A DNA stretch of 64,000 nt, taken from contig NZ_CP197471.1 of assembly GCF_052180215.1 (NCBI RefSeq), positions 1,584,001 to 1,648,000 of the forward strand. Direction: 5' to 3'. The notes beneath the pieces were generated by a model that was not told the DNA's origin, did not search any database, and was given only the letters and a program-made list of their open reading frames with translations. Of the stretch, positions 42,505 through 50,772 are shown one piece after another. Position numbers and translations under genes: made by a program. This DNA is from Pseudoneobacillus sp052180215. Its GTDB lineage: Bacteria; Bacillota; Bacilli; Bacillales; Cytobacillaceae. Positions within the stretch are counted from its first letter, which is position 1. Each line of letters starts with the position of its first letter.

Positions 42505-44139
42505 TTATTTAACTTGATTACTTAATTTAAATAGTTCCTCGTCAATGATTTTAAGATCTATTCTTTCAAAAAGGGGTCTAATAATCGTAAGTTTGTTTGA
42601 ACAGCGATTAATAGGTTTCCAATTCCATTTCTCCACTCCCATCATTTCCTTAACTTCTTTGGTTGAGAAAGGAAGAAAAGGAGAGAGCAATTGTGTTAGA
42701 TTCGCTATTAAATAAACACAATTGGAAATAGTATGGTCACAATAAGGTTTATCCTCAACTATCTTTTTCCATGGTTGCTCTTCGTCGAAAAATTTGTTTG
42801 CTTTTCTAATAGATGTGAAAATTTCTGACAGCGCTTCCTTAAATTCTGCGTTCTCAATACAATTTCCAATCTTTTTGTAAAGCAGTTGAATGTCCGATTC
42901 AATCTCTTTCTCGATAATTCCTGTTGGAATAGTATTGTTATAATATTTTTCTATAAACTTGAAGGTTCTGTTCACTAAGTTCCCATAAGCTCCAAGTAGT
43001 TCACTATTATGACGGTATATAAATTCTCGCCAAGAAAAATCAGTATCTCGATTTTCGGGAGCGTTAATGGTTAAAAAATATCGAATAGAATCAGGATGAT
43101 ATTTATCTAAGAACTCTGGGACCCAAACTGCCCAATTTCTACTTGTAGAAAGTTTCTTTTTTTCCACGGTCAAATATTCATTTGAAACAATATGTGTTGG
43201 TAAAGCTTTACTGCCAATTCCCATTAAAATAGCTGGCCAAATAATAGAATGAAAGGGGATATTATCTTTGCCATGAACATAATAAGACCTGCTCTGTTCA
43301 TTCCAAAAATCAGAGTTATCTTTTCCTGTTTCCTTTGCCCACTTTTTACTTGCAGAATAATATCCAGATACAGCTTCTATCCAAACATATATCTTCTTTT
43401 TTTCGTATCCTTTAATAGGAACACTTACTCCAATCGGTAGATCTCTTGTTGCGGCTCTGTCTTTTAAACCTTCTTTTAAATATCTTTTAGTTAGTTGAAG
43501 TGCATTTTCACGCCATGAATGTTGATTCTTCGCCTGTTCTACATATTCTTCAAGCTCCTTCTGGAATGAACTTAAAGCAAAATAAAAGTGTTCAGTTTGT
43601 TTAATAGTTGGAGAGTTTCCACAAAGTTTACATGTCTTCTCTAATAGATCAATGGGATCTAGTATAGCAGAACAAAAATCACATTGGTCCCCACGAGCCT
43701 GATTTCCGCAGTGTGGACATACCCCTTCCACATAACGATCTGGGAGAAACTGATCACAAGTTTCACAAAAGGTTTGTTCTACTTCTTTTTTATAAATGTG
43801 ACCATTTTGTTGTAAGGTTAAAAAAATTTCTTGAACGATCTGATGATGTTGAGATTCATCCGTTCTTGAATAACAATCATAGGAAAATCCTAGTTTTTTA
43901 AAGCAATCTGTAAATTCTTGATGATAATGATCGGCAATTTCCTTGATTGAAAAACCTTCTTGTTTAGCTTTAATGGTAATGGGAGTCCCATTACAATCAC
44001 TTCCTGATACGTATAAAACATTTTCTCCCTTTGTTCGATAATATCTCGCTAATATATCACCAGGTAGCAAACTAGCAATATGACCCAGATGTAACGAACC
44101 ATTTGCATACGGCCATGCACCACCAATAAAAATATTCAT
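42505..44139 (-). CDS. metG: Methionyl-tRNA synthetase, short accessory form
   Basis: The 544-residue class I synthetase charges tRNA-Met. It has HLGH in GSLHLGHIASLLPGDIL (about 14-30), a double zinc knuckle with four CxxC pairs (about 125-180, CETC, CPHC, CDFC, CKLC), and the class I lysine loop as KKLSTSRNW rather than KMSKS. There is no C-terminal tRNA-binding (EMAP-like) domain, so it differs from the housekeeping B. subtilis MetS (about 660). Bacilli of the cereus type have a second MetRS; this is likely such an extra copy. The ATG at 44139 follows AAAGGAGG. A T-box leader precedes it. It is convergent with korAB. Confidence 0.92.
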   Translation of the reverse strand: MNIFIGGAWPYANGSLHLGHIASLLPGDILARYYRTKGENVLYVSGSDCNGTPITIKAKQEGFSIKEIADHYHQEFTDCFKKLGFSYDCYSRTDESQHHQIVQEIFLTLQQNGHIYKKEVEQTFCETCDQFLPDRYVEGVCPHCGNQARGDQCDFCSAILDPIDLLEKTCKLCGNSPTIKQTEHFYFALSSFQKELEEYVEQAKNQHSWRENALQLTKRYLKEGLKDRAATRDLPIGVSVPIKGYEKKKIYVWIEAVSGYYSASKKWAKETGKDNSDFWNEQSRSYYVHGKDNIPFHSIIWPAILMGIGSKALPTHIVSNEYLTVEKKKLSTSRNWAVWVPEFLDKYHPDSIRYFLTINAPENRDTDFSWREFIYRHNSELLGAYGNLVNRTFKFIEKYYNNTIPTGIIEKEIESDIQLLYKKIGNCIENAEFKEALSEIFTSIRKANKFFDEEQPWKKIVEDKPYCDHTISNCVYLIANLTQLLSPFLPFSTKEVKEMMGVEKWNWKPINRCSNKLTIIRPLFERIDLKIIDEELFKLSNQVK

Positions 44140-44163
44140 TTTAATTCCTCCTTTAAAAAATAA

Positions 44164-44435
44164 AAAAACCCCATCCTTATGTCCGACATAAAAGTCAAAC
44201 AATAAGGACGAGGTTATATTCTCGTGGTACCACCTTAATTCACTATCGATTTACACCAATAGTCTCTACAAGTACTAAAACACAAAAAATGTTTTTATAC
44301 TGTGGTTTTGATAACAAGTACCAACACTTGTCGTAGCCTACTTGTATACTAAAAATACGTTCAGTACGAAGCTCAGAGACCATTTTTCAAATGAGTATTT
44401 TTGCTTCTTTTCAGCTCCCGAAGCTCTCTGTGAAA
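44164..44435 (-). promoter_or_regulatory. T-box riboswitch of metG, methionine specifier
   Basis: Read on the minus strand, the leader begins CAGAGAGCTTCGGGAGCTG (44432 downward), the typical stem I start. The specifier is probably AUG at 44383-44381, just before the closing TCTCTG of stem I. The T-box AAGGTGGTACCACG (about 44236-44223) follows, and a terminator helix pairs AACCTCGTCCTTAT with ATAAGGATGGGGTT, followed by Ts. Uncharged tRNA-Met would promote antitermination. Confidence 0.88.
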
Positions 44436-44473
44436 AATTACATCATTTTACTTTTTCTCATCAAAGCCGTTAT

Positions 44474-44492
44474 GATAATGATATTGATTTAC
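44474..44492. promoter_or_regulatory. Fur-box-like sequence between metG and the DUF218 gene
   Basis: GATAATGATATTGATTTAC agrees with the 19-bp Fur consensus GATAATGATAATCATTATC at 14 or 15 of 19 positions, including the first ten. It sits in the divergent region, near the expected metG leader promoter. AT-rich sequence makes chance matches possible. Confidence 0.35.
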
Positions 44493-44565
44493 ATTATATT
44501 ATCAATATGGAAATTAATTCAAGAGTTAAATGAAAATTTTTATAAAAATATAAAGGGATGAGGAA

Positions 44566-45150
44566 ATGATAAAAAGGAAAAAAGTAAGACTCATAATTGG
44601 ATTACTATTTCTATGCGTTGTTATATATTTTGGTTCTTTACATTTAAAAATCAGAGAAAATATTGATAGTAAAGCACCTAATAATGTCGATTACCTCATC
44701 ATTCTTGGTGCAAGAGTTAAGGGAACAATTCCATCATTAGCTCTTCAATACAGAATCGATAAAGCTGCGGAATATCTTACGAATAATCCAAATACAATCG
44801 CTATCGCCTCTGGGGGACAAGGAGAAGGAGAAGATATAACAGAAGCAGAAGCTATCAAAATAGGATTAATGGAACAAAACATTACTAGTACCAGAATTAT
44901 TCTAGAAGACAAATCTACGGATACGGTTGAAAATATCTATTATTCAAAAAAGGTTATACCAAATAGCTCTAAGACTGGAATTCTTGTCACGAATGACTTT
45001 CATATATATCGGGCGAAACAGATTGCTAGAGATCAAGGATTACTGGTTCATGGACTACCAGCGAAAACACCTGTTGTGGCCCTATTTAAATCTTATAGTA
45101 GAGAATATTTAGCTATTACAAAATATTATTTATATAAATATATAATTTAA
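44566..45150 (+). CDS. DUF218 / YdcF-SanA family membrane protein
   Basis: The 194-residue protein has one N-terminal membrane segment (about 8-25) and a DUF218 domain (about 42-180) with the typical patterns DYLIILGARVKGTIPS, YRIDKAAEYL and IASGGQGEGEDITEAEA, followed by EDKSTDTVENIYYSKK and VTNDFHIYRAKQIA. Members such as SanA and ElyC affect envelope integrity and peptidoglycan or undecaprenyl metabolism; the exact reaction is not known. The domain is expected outside the cytoplasm. The ATG follows GGGATGAGG. It is divergent from metG. Confidence 0.88.
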   Translation: MIKRKKVRLIIGLLFLCVVIYFGSLHLKIRENIDSKAPNNVDYLIILGARVKGTIPSLALQYRIDKAAEYLTNNPNTIAIASGGQGEGEDITEAEAIKIGLMEQNITSTRIILEDKSTDTVENIYYSKKVIPNSSKTGILVTNDFHIYRAKQIARDQGLLVHGLPAKTPVVALFKSYSREYLAITKYYLYKYII

Positions 45151-45216
45151 TGGGTAGAAGGAAAAAAACGATTGGTGCAGAATTATTAAAGGATAGACAG
45201 TTTAAGGGGGATTATG

Positions 45217-45720
45217 ATGTTTTATTCGATTAATGGGTTTTTACAATTCTGGATGTATGAAGCGGGAGCAACACAAAAGCTTTTAAATCAGCTGACAGAC
45301 GAGTCACTTCAACAGGAGATAACTCCAGAAAATTGGAACTTAGGTCGAGTGTCTTGGCATATTGTGACAGCAATCAGAGCTATGACATCACAGACAGATT
45401 TGGTTTTTGTTGCATCAGCTGAGGATTATCCTGTTCCACGTTCTGCAAAGTTTATTGCTGATAGCTATGCGCAAGCTTGTGAAGCATTTTTTGAAGCTAT
45501 AACTTCTCAGTGGACTGATGAAACCCTACAAGAAACAGTCGACTTCTTTGGTCAAGAAATGCCTAATGGTCAATTGTTAATGTTTTTAATTCAACATCAA
45601 ATTCATCACCGTGGTCAAATGACGGTATTAATGCGCCAAGCAGGTCTAAATGTACCTGGGATTTATGGACCATCGCAAGAGGAATGGGCGATGCTTGGTA
45701 TGGAAGCACCAAAAAAGTAA
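45217..45720 (+). CDS. DinB family metalloenzyme-like protein
   Basis: The 167-residue protein has the four-helix DinB/YfiT fold signature. The three metal-binding histidines are recognisable as H48 (SWHIVTAI) and H127/H131 (HQIHHRGQM). The family includes thiol-dependent transferases that use bacillithiol in Bacilli and DNA-damage-induced proteins; the function here is open. The ATG at 45217 gives better spacing from AAGGGGG than the ATG at 45214. It stands between the DUF218 gene and the proS leader. Confidence 0.85.
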   Translation: MFYSINGFLQFWMYEAGATQKLLNQLTDESLQQEITPENWNLGRVSWHIVTAIRAMTSQTDLVFVASAEDYPVPRSAKFIADSYAQACEAFFEAITSQWTDETLQETVDFFGQEMPNGQLLMFLIQHQIHHRGQMTVLMRQAGLNVPGIYGPSQEEWAMLGMEAPKK

Positions 45721-45739
45721 AAACTAAATAGTGTGTCTA

Positions 45740-45769
45740 TTGACATTAAGGATAAACGTAATATATAAT
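45740..45769 (+). promoter_or_regulatory. Consensus sigma-A promoter of proS
   Basis: Perfect TTGACA (45740-45745) and perfect TATAAT (45764-45769) with 18-base spacing, about 270 bases before proS. Confidence 0.9.
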
Positions 45770-45827
45770 TTCAAAAAATAATAATGCAGAAACGTTGAAA
45801 AGGATAAGTAAAGTGTCACTGTCTTTT

Positions 45828-46016
45828 ACAGAGAGGGAATTATTTGGTGCAAGATTCCCAAAGACATCATTTGAACCTGCCTTCGAGTTCTCAATCGAAC
45901 AGATTGAAGCGGATAATATCCGTTATCATGGAAAGTGTGTAAAGCTTTGCTTTGCAAATTAGGGTGGTACCGCCAAGTTTTGGTCCCTTATTTGTGATCA
46001 AGGCTTTTTTTATTTT
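45828..46016 (+). promoter_or_regulatory. T-box riboswitch of proS, proline specifier
   Basis: Stem I starts at AGAGAGGGAATT and contains GGTGCAAGATTCCC. A proline codon CCT at 45876-45878 in GAACCTGCC is the likely specifier. The T-box AGGGTGGTACCGCC is at 45961-45974, and a terminator helix (TTGGTC with GATCAA, then Ts) ends at about 46015. The leader fills the gap before proS. Confidence 0.88.
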
Positions 46017-46038
46017 TAAAATATAATGAGGTGTAGCA

Positions 46039-47469
46039 ATGGCAAAGGAATTTGTAAGAGATATTACGGGTATGGAAGAAGATTTTGCCCAATGGTATAC
46101 AGATGTAGTTACAAAAGCAGACTTAATCGATTATTCAAGTGTTCGAGGGTCAATGATTATCCGCCCATATGGTTATGCTCTATGGGATAACATTAAAAAT
46201 GAATTGGATGCTCGTATCAAAGAAACAGGTCATGAGAATGTCTATATGCCTCTTTTTATCCCTGAAGGACTATTACAAAAGGAAAAGGATCATATTGAAG
46301 GCTTTGCACCAGAAGTAGCATGGGTCACGCATGGAGGTTCGGAGGAATTAACAGAACGATGGTGCGTTCGTCCAACCTCAGAGGTGCTATTTTGCGAGCA
46401 TTATAAAAATATCATCCATTCTTATCGAGACTTACCTAAGCTTTATAATCAGTGGGCAAATGTAGTTAGATGGGAAAAAACAACGCGTCCTTTCTTAAGG
46501 ACTTTAGAATTTTTATGGCAGGAAGGGCATACATGTCATGCTACCGATGAAGAGGCACATGAAGAAACAAAAAAAATGTTAGATGTATATGCTGAACTTT
46601 GTGAAAATATACTGGCGATCCCAGTCATTAAAGGTCAAAAAACGGAAAAGGAAAAATTTGCAGGGGCTAAATTCACCTATACGATTGAAAGTCTTATGCA
46701 TGATGGAAAAGCACTTCAATCAGGAACATCACACCATTTAGGGGATGGATTTGCTAAAGCCTTTGGAATTCAATTCACAGACCAAGAGGGGAATCTCCAA
46801 TATGTTCAACAAACATCGTGGGGCTTTACGACTCGAATTATTGGTGCAATGATTATGGTTCACGGAGATGACCGTGGTTTGGTCATTCCGCCAAAAGTGG
46901 CTCCAACTCAAGTAATGATTGTTCCAATTGCACAGCATAAAGAAGGCGTACTTGATTTTGCTTATGAATTAAAAAATAAATTAAATAAAAATGTTCGAGT
47001 GGGCATTGATGCAAGTGACAAGAAACCCGGTTGGAAATTCAATGAATATGAAATGAAAGGAATCCCTCTTCGATTAGAAGTAGGTCCAAAAGATATTGAA
47101 AATAATCAAGTGATTTTGGCAAGACGTGATACAGGTGAAAAAGTAATCGTTGCTCTGGATGATCTAGAGATTAAAATCGTTGAGATTCTAAATGATATCC
47201 AAACAAATCTGTATAATAAAGCAAAAGAACACCGCGAAAATAGAACTTTACATGCTAAAACACTGGATGAATTAAATCATATCCTCGAAACAAAACCAGG
47301 TTTCATTAAAGCCATGTGGTGTGGGGATAGAGCTTGTGAAGATAAAGTAAAGGAAGAAACAGGGGCAACTTCTCGTTGTATTCCGTTTGAGCAAGAACAA
47401 GTAGCGGACACTTGTTTATGTTGTGGAAAAGAATCTAAACAGATGGTTTATTGGGCAAAGGCATATTGA
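46039..47469 (+). CDS. proS: Prolyl-tRNA synthetase, archaeal/eukaryotic type
   Basis: The 476-residue class II synthetase charges tRNA-Pro. It is the short ProS type without the editing insertion of bacterial ProRS: motif 2 region VVRWEKTTRPFLRTLEFLWQEGHTCH (about 147-172), motif 3 with GDDRGLVIPP (about 275), anticodon domain (about 290-390) and a C-terminal zinc-binding domain (about 400-476) with Cys at GDRAC, SRC and CLCCGK and the terminal YWAKAY. Such copies occur in some Bacilli beside the bacterial ProRS. A T-box leader and a perfect promoter precede it. The ATG follows GAGGTG. Confidence 0.95.
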   Translation: MAKEFVRDITGMEEDFAQWYTDVVTKADLIDYSSVRGSMIIRPYGYALWDNIKNELDARIKETGHENVYMPLFIPEGLLQKEKDHIEGFAPEVAWVTHGGSEELTERWCVRPTSEVLFCEHYKNIIHSYRDLPKLYNQWANVVRWEKTTRPFLRTLEFLWQEGHTCHATDEEAHEETKKMLDVYAELCENILAIPVIKGQKTEKEKFAGAKFTYTIESLMHDGKALQSGTSHHLGDGFAKAFGIQFTDQEGNLQYVQQTSWGFTTRIIGAMIMVHGDDRGLVIPPKVAPTQVMIVPIAQHKEGVLDFAYELKNKLNKNVRVGIDASDKKPGWKFNEYEMKGIPLRLEVGPKDIENNQVILARRDTGEKVIVALDDLEIKIVEILNDIQTNLYNKAKEHRENRTLHAKTLDELNHILETKPGFIKAMWCGDRACEDKVKEETGATSRCIPFEQEQVADTCLCCGKESKQMVYWAKAY

Positions 47470-47504
47470 TTTATAGACGAATTTTATATTCCACACTGTA
47501 AACT

Positions 47505-47552
47505 CCTTTTCAATAAATTAGAAAAACAATAAAGTTTTAGAAAAGAGCCTAA
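47505..47552 (-). repeat. Dispersed repeat, inverted 5' fragment (copy D)
   Basis: On the minus strand this reads AGGCTCTTTTCTAAAACTTT then ATTGTTTTTC, the left end of copies A-C in reverse orientation. The right half is missing. It abuts the terminator at 47552. Confidence 0.65.
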
Positions 47553-47592
47553 ATAAAAATGGACCTCAAGAAAAAAGAGGTCCATTTTTATT
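47552..47592. terminator. Bidirectional terminator between proS and the SASP gene
   Basis: A perfect 16-bp stem, 47552-47567 with 47577-47592, carries A and T tracts on both sides, so it can end both convergent genes. It overlaps the last codons of the SASP gene. Confidence 0.9.
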
Positions 47593-47845
47593 GCTTTTTG
47601 GATAGGTTTTCTTGTGCCATTTTGACTAACTCTCGGACCATACTCCCACCTAATCTGCCGCCAACTTTGCCTGCCTGATAGGAAGTTAGTTGTCCATTGT
47701 AGCCCTCTTTTAGTGGAACTCCAATTTCTTCAGCTGCTTCAAACTTGGCATCCTCAGGATTTTGAGAATTGGCAATTCTAGCTTTTAAGGCATCTAAACC
47801 ACTTCTTGCCTCTGGTACAAGTATTTTATTTCGTCTTCTTGCCAT
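47588..47845 (-). CDS. Alpha/beta-type small acid-soluble spore protein
   Basis: The 85-residue protein binds and protects forespore DNA and is degraded in germination. It contains the family pattern KFEAAEEIGVPL (about 39-50), which includes the GPR protease recognition area, and the second DNA-binding motif GGRLGGSMVRELVKMA (about 62-77). The N-terminus MARRRNKILVPEA is typical of the SspD-like subgroup. GGAGGGATTATC precedes the ATG. A TGATTA ... CCTATTA pair upstream (47892 to 47861) resembles a sigma-G promoter with a slightly long spacer. The gene is alone on the minus strand with its neighbour. Confidence 0.93.
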   Translation of the reverse strand: MARRRNKILVPEARSGLDALKARIANSQNPEDAKFEAAEEIGVPLKEGYNGQLTSYQAGKVGGRLGGSMVRELVKMAQENLSKKQ

Positions 47846-47860
47846 GATAATCCCTCCTAC

Positions 47861-47892
47861 TAATAGGTTTCCCTAATTTAGAAGGATAATCA
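47861..47892 (-). promoter_or_regulatory. Candidate sigma-G promoter of the SASP gene
   Basis: On the minus strand TGATTA (47892-47887) and CCTATTA (47867-47861) resemble the sigma-G -35 TGAATA and -10 CATACTA; the spacer of 19 is one or two bases too long. Confidence 0.4.
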
Positions 47893-47902
47893 AAAAACTA
47901 AA

Positions 47903-48196
47903 TTATCTATTTCGGCAATAGATAGATAAAATATCTTTTAGCCTTTCGGGATTCTCCCCATTTATGTAATAATGGTCTCCTTCAAGTTGTCCTTTGAATT
48001 CTACGATCCCCTGGCTTTTTATAAAATCATCAACATCTGATATTTGATCACTTACATTGTGTAATGATTTATATCCAACAAAATCTTCGTTCACATAAAT
48101 TTCATATCTGTCTTCCGATAACTTTGTCGCTCCATTAGCTGTATTATTGGTAGCGATACCAAAACCAAAAACTTCATTCTCATATCTATCTGTCAT
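47903..48196 (-). CDS. Uncharacterised 97-residue protein
   Basis: I do not recognise this family. The protein starts MTDRYENEVFGFGIATNNTA, has a YEIYVNEDFVGYKSLHNVSDQ stretch that looks like a short beta-hairpin domain, then a helical region (SDVDDFIKSQGIVEF), and ends ILSIYCRNR. No signal peptide or membrane segment. GGAGG lies nine bases before the ATG, so translation is plausible. A palindrome GTCATAG-C-CTATGAC covers the start region (48192-48206). It shares its strand with the SASP gene, which starts 57 bases downstream; a spore-related role is only a guess. Confidence 0.7.
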   Translation of the reverse strand: MTDRYENEVFGFGIATNNTANGATKLSEDRYEIYVNEDFVGYKSLHNVSDQISDVDDFIKSQGIVEFKGQLEGDHYYINGENPERLKDILSIYCRNR

Positions 48197-48206
48197 AGCC
48201 TATGAC
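48192..48206. promoter_or_regulatory. Palindrome over the start of the 97-residue gene
   Basis: GTCATAG-C-CTATGAC is a perfect 7+1+7 inverted repeat that overlaps the start codon. It could be an operator or a hairpin that controls translation. Confidence 0.35.
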
Positions 48207-48257
48207 CTCCATACATACAGTTTGAATCTAGTATGGACTTGATATTCTCTTATTATG

Positions 48258-48312
48258 AATAATAATCATTGCCAATTTTAACAAAGAATGTTTACAACGT
48301 GACAAATGTCAC
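48258..48312. promoter_or_regulatory. Fur-like and FNR/CRP-like sites between the orphan gene and miaB
   Basis: A degenerate Fur-like sequence around 48258-48276 (AATAATAATCATT core) is followed by GTGACAAATGTCAC at 48299-48312. The latter is a perfect inverted repeat and matches the inner part of the FNR/CRP pattern TGTGA-N6-TCACA. They lie within a 318-base gene-free gap. Confidence 0.35.
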
Positions 48313-48388
48313 TTTCAAATTCCATTGATTCCAATAGAATAAAAATATTGTGGTGAAATGATATCCCTTTTCAACCCTAGTTTATCTA

Positions 48389-48417
48389 TTGTTTAAAGAC
48401 TGAAAAACCTTTATACT
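48389..48417 (+). promoter_or_regulatory. Candidate sigma-A promoter of miaB
   Basis: TTGTTT (48389-48394) and TATACT (48412-48417) are 17 bases apart, about 100 bases before miaB; a second TATAAT starts at 48420. Confidence 0.5.
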
Positions 48418-48514
48418 ATTATAATGTGCTGATAGAAAAAGCATGATGACTCTTGTTTTTTAATAATAATTTCTAATAAGAAATTTATGATACAAGAAAG
48501 GGGATTTACCTAAG

Positions 48515-50053
48515 ATGAATGAAAAGCAACGTACAGAATCTCAGCAAGTAGAGACTGTTAATTCTTCGGACAAAAAATCCGCCAAGGACTACAGCAAATA
48601 CTTTGAGACTGTTTTCCAAGCACCTTCATTAAAGGATGCAAAAATGCGTGGGAAAGAGGAAGTAAAGTATCAATCTGACTTCCAAATTTCAGAGGAATAC
48701 CGTGGCATGGGTAATGGGCGTAAATTTTATATTCGCACATATGGGTGCCAAATGAATGAACATGATACAGAGGTAATGGCAGGTATTTTTATGGCACTTG
48801 GCTATGAACCAACCGATACGGTGGAAGATGCTAATGTCATTCTTTTAAATACATGTGCAATTCGCGAAAATGCTGAAAATAAAGTTTTTGGTGAGCTTGG
48901 TCACTTGAAACACTTAAAGAAAAATAACCCAGATTTATTAATAGGTGTCTGCGGATGTATGTCACAAGAAGAATCGGTCGTAAACAAAATTCTTAAAACG
49001 TATCAGCAAGTAGATATGATTTTCGGAACACATAATATTCACCGCTTACCAAATATTCTTCATGAAGCATACATGTCAAAAGAAATGGTCATTGAGGTTT
49101 GGTCAAAAGAGGGAGATGTTATTGAAAATCTTCCTAAGGTTCGTCGTGGTAACATTAAGGGCTGGGTTAACATCATGTACGGATGTGACAAATTCTGTAC
49201 ATATTGTATTGTGCCTTATACACGCGGGAAAGAGAGAAGCCGTAGACCTGAGGACGTCATTCAAGAGGTTCGTCAGTTAGCGGCCCAAGGATACCAAGAA
49301 ATTACTCTTTTAGGGCAAAACGTAAATGCATATGGTAAAGACTTCGAGGACATAGAATATGGACTCGGTGACTTAATGGAGGAAATTCGTAAAATTGATA
49401 TTCCTCGAATTCGTTTTACGACAAGTCATCCTCGTGATTTCGATGATCGTTTGATTGAGGTGTTAGCAAAAGGTGGAAACTTAATGAACCATATCCACTT
49501 ACCAGTTCAGTCAGGGTCTACAGATGTGTTAAAAATTATGGCTCGTAAATATACTCGTGAACAATATTTGGAGTTAGTTCGTAAAATTAAAGCGGCTATA
49601 CCTGATGTTTCATTTACAACAGACATTATTGTTGGATACCCAAATGAAACAGATGAGCAATTCGAAGAAACAATATCCTTGTATCGTGAAGTAGGTTTTG
49701 AATTAGCTTATACCTTCATCTACTCACCACGTGAGGGTACTCCAGCAGCAAAAATGGAAGACAACGTACCAATGGAAGTGAAAAAGGAACGTCTTCAACG
49801 TTTAAATAATTTAGTAAATGGGCTATCTGCTGAGGCAATGAAAAAATACGAAGGTCAAATCGTAGAGGTTCTTGTTGAAGGGGAAAGTAAAAATAATCCT
49901 GAAGTTTTAGCAGGTTATACAACTAAAAATAAACTTGTTAACTTCAAAGGTCCAAAAACAGCTATTGGTAAAATTGTAAAAGTAAAAATTAATGAAGCAA
50001 AAACATGGTCATTAAACGGAGAAATGGTTGAAGAATTAATTGAGGTGAAATAG
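48515..50053 (+). CDS. miaB: tRNA-2-methylthio-N6-dimethylallyladenosine synthase
   Basis: MiaB is a radical SAM methylthiotransferase that converts i6A37 to ms2i6A37 in tRNAs reading UNN codons. The 512-residue protein has the N-terminal UPF0004 domain (about 65-180; IRTYGCQMNEHD, LLNTCAIRENAE), the radical SAM cluster motif C224-xxx-C228-xx-C231 in MYGCDKFCTYC, and a C-terminal TRAM domain (about 445-510). The first 60 residues are a charged extension typical of Bacillus YmcB. The ATG follows AAAGGGGA at rather long spacing. ricA follows one base after its stop. Confidence 0.96.
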   Translation: MNEKQRTESQQVETVNSSDKKSAKDYSKYFETVFQAPSLKDAKMRGKEEVKYQSDFQISEEYRGMGNGRKFYIRTYGCQMNEHDTEVMAGIFMALGYEPTDTVEDANVILLNTCAIRENAENKVFGELGHLKHLKKNNPDLLIGVCGCMSQEESVVNKILKTYQQVDMIFGTHNIHRLPNILHEAYMSKEMVIEVWSKEGDVIENLPKVRRGNIKGWVNIMYGCDKFCTYCIVPYTRGKERSRRPEDVIQEVRQLAAQGYQEITLLGQNVNAYGKDFEDIEYGLGDLMEEIRKIDIPRIRFTTSHPRDFDDRLIEVLAKGGNLMNHIHLPVQSGSTDVLKIMARKYTREQYLELVRKIKAAIPDVSFTTDIIVGYPNETDEQFEETISLYREVGFELAYTFIYSPREGTPAAKMEDNVPMEVKKERLQRLNNLVNGLSAEAMKKYEGQIVEVLVEGESKNNPEVLAGYTTKNKLVNFKGPKTAIGKIVKVKINEAKTWSLNGEMVEELIEVK

Positions 50054-50054
50054 G

Positions 50055-50504
50055 TTGGCTAAATATACAAAAGATGATATCATAGCTCGCGCTAAAGAAA
50101 TTGCAAAAATGATTGCTGAAACAGAAGAAGTTGATTTTTTCAAACGTGCAGAAGCTCAAATACACGATAATGAAAAAATTGGCCTTTTGATTTCTGATAT
50201 TAAAGGATTACAAAAACAAGCAGTGAATTTACAGCATTATGGTAAACCGGAAGCATTAAAGCGTGTTGAGGATAAAATTGCTTCTATTGAACAAGAACTT
50301 GATGAGATTCCAATTGTGTCTGAATTTAAACAATCACAATTAGAAGTAAATGATTTACTTCAATTAATTGCAAATACCATCTCCAATACGGTAACAGATG
50401 AACTTATTGCATCTACTGGTGGAGACGTACTTCGTGGTGAAACAGGTGCAAGTTTAAAAAATGAAGGAAGCTGTGACCACGGCTGCGATCACGATCATGA
50501 ATAG
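50055..50504 (+). CDS. ricA: RicA (YmcA) regulatory iron-sulfur protein
   Basis: RicA forms the Y-complex with RicF (YlbF) and RicT (YaaT), which binds Fe-S clusters and directs RNase Y processing as well as affecting sporulation, competence and biofilm formation. The 149-residue protein is mostly helical and ends with CDHGCDHDHE, a cysteine/histidine cluster suited to Fe-S binding. It starts with TTG after GAGGTG, one base beyond the miaB stop, so they are co-translated. It is followed by a strong terminator and then cotE, as in B. subtilis. Confidence 0.94.
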   Translation: MAKYTKDDIIARAKEIAKMIAETEEVDFFKRAEAQIHDNEKIGLLISDIKGLQKQAVNLQHYGKPEALKRVEDKIASIEQELDEIPIVSEFKQSQLEVNDLLQLIANTISNTVTDELIASTGGDVLRGETGASLKNEGSCDHGCDHDHE

Positions 50505-50514
50505 AAAATGAGTG

Positions 50515-50543
50515 CAGGCTACATAAGTAGCCTGTTTTTTTTG
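50515..50543 (+). terminator. Intrinsic terminator of miaB-ricA
   Basis: CAGGCTAC pairs with GTAGCCTG around ATAA, followed by eight Ts. Confidence 0.92.
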
Positions 50544-50772
50544 TTTAAAGTTTCATTGGCAACTTATTCATTTTTCATGCATTCTAACTGTTGCGAATCG
50601 GCATATGATGTTAAAGAAAAAAGGGATATGTTTGATTAGGAACATCCCACCTAGAAAAGCATAAGATGAATTATGACTAAACTTTTATCCAGTATTTGAA
50701 AAAATATATCGCACACTAGTCTATTGTCCCGCATAGGATGAAATGAAAATGAATGAGGAGGGTTCGCTCGAT

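Noticed and set aside
44342..44533. A 63-codon plus-strand frame opposite the metG leader
   Set aside because: It runs antisense to the T-box stem I, has no ribosome binding site and its composition reflects the RNA structure.
50640..50772. Sigma-E or sigma-K promoter of cotE
   Set aside because: CATAGGAT and CGCACACT resemble -10 elements, but no -35 with proper spacing was found, so it was not listed.
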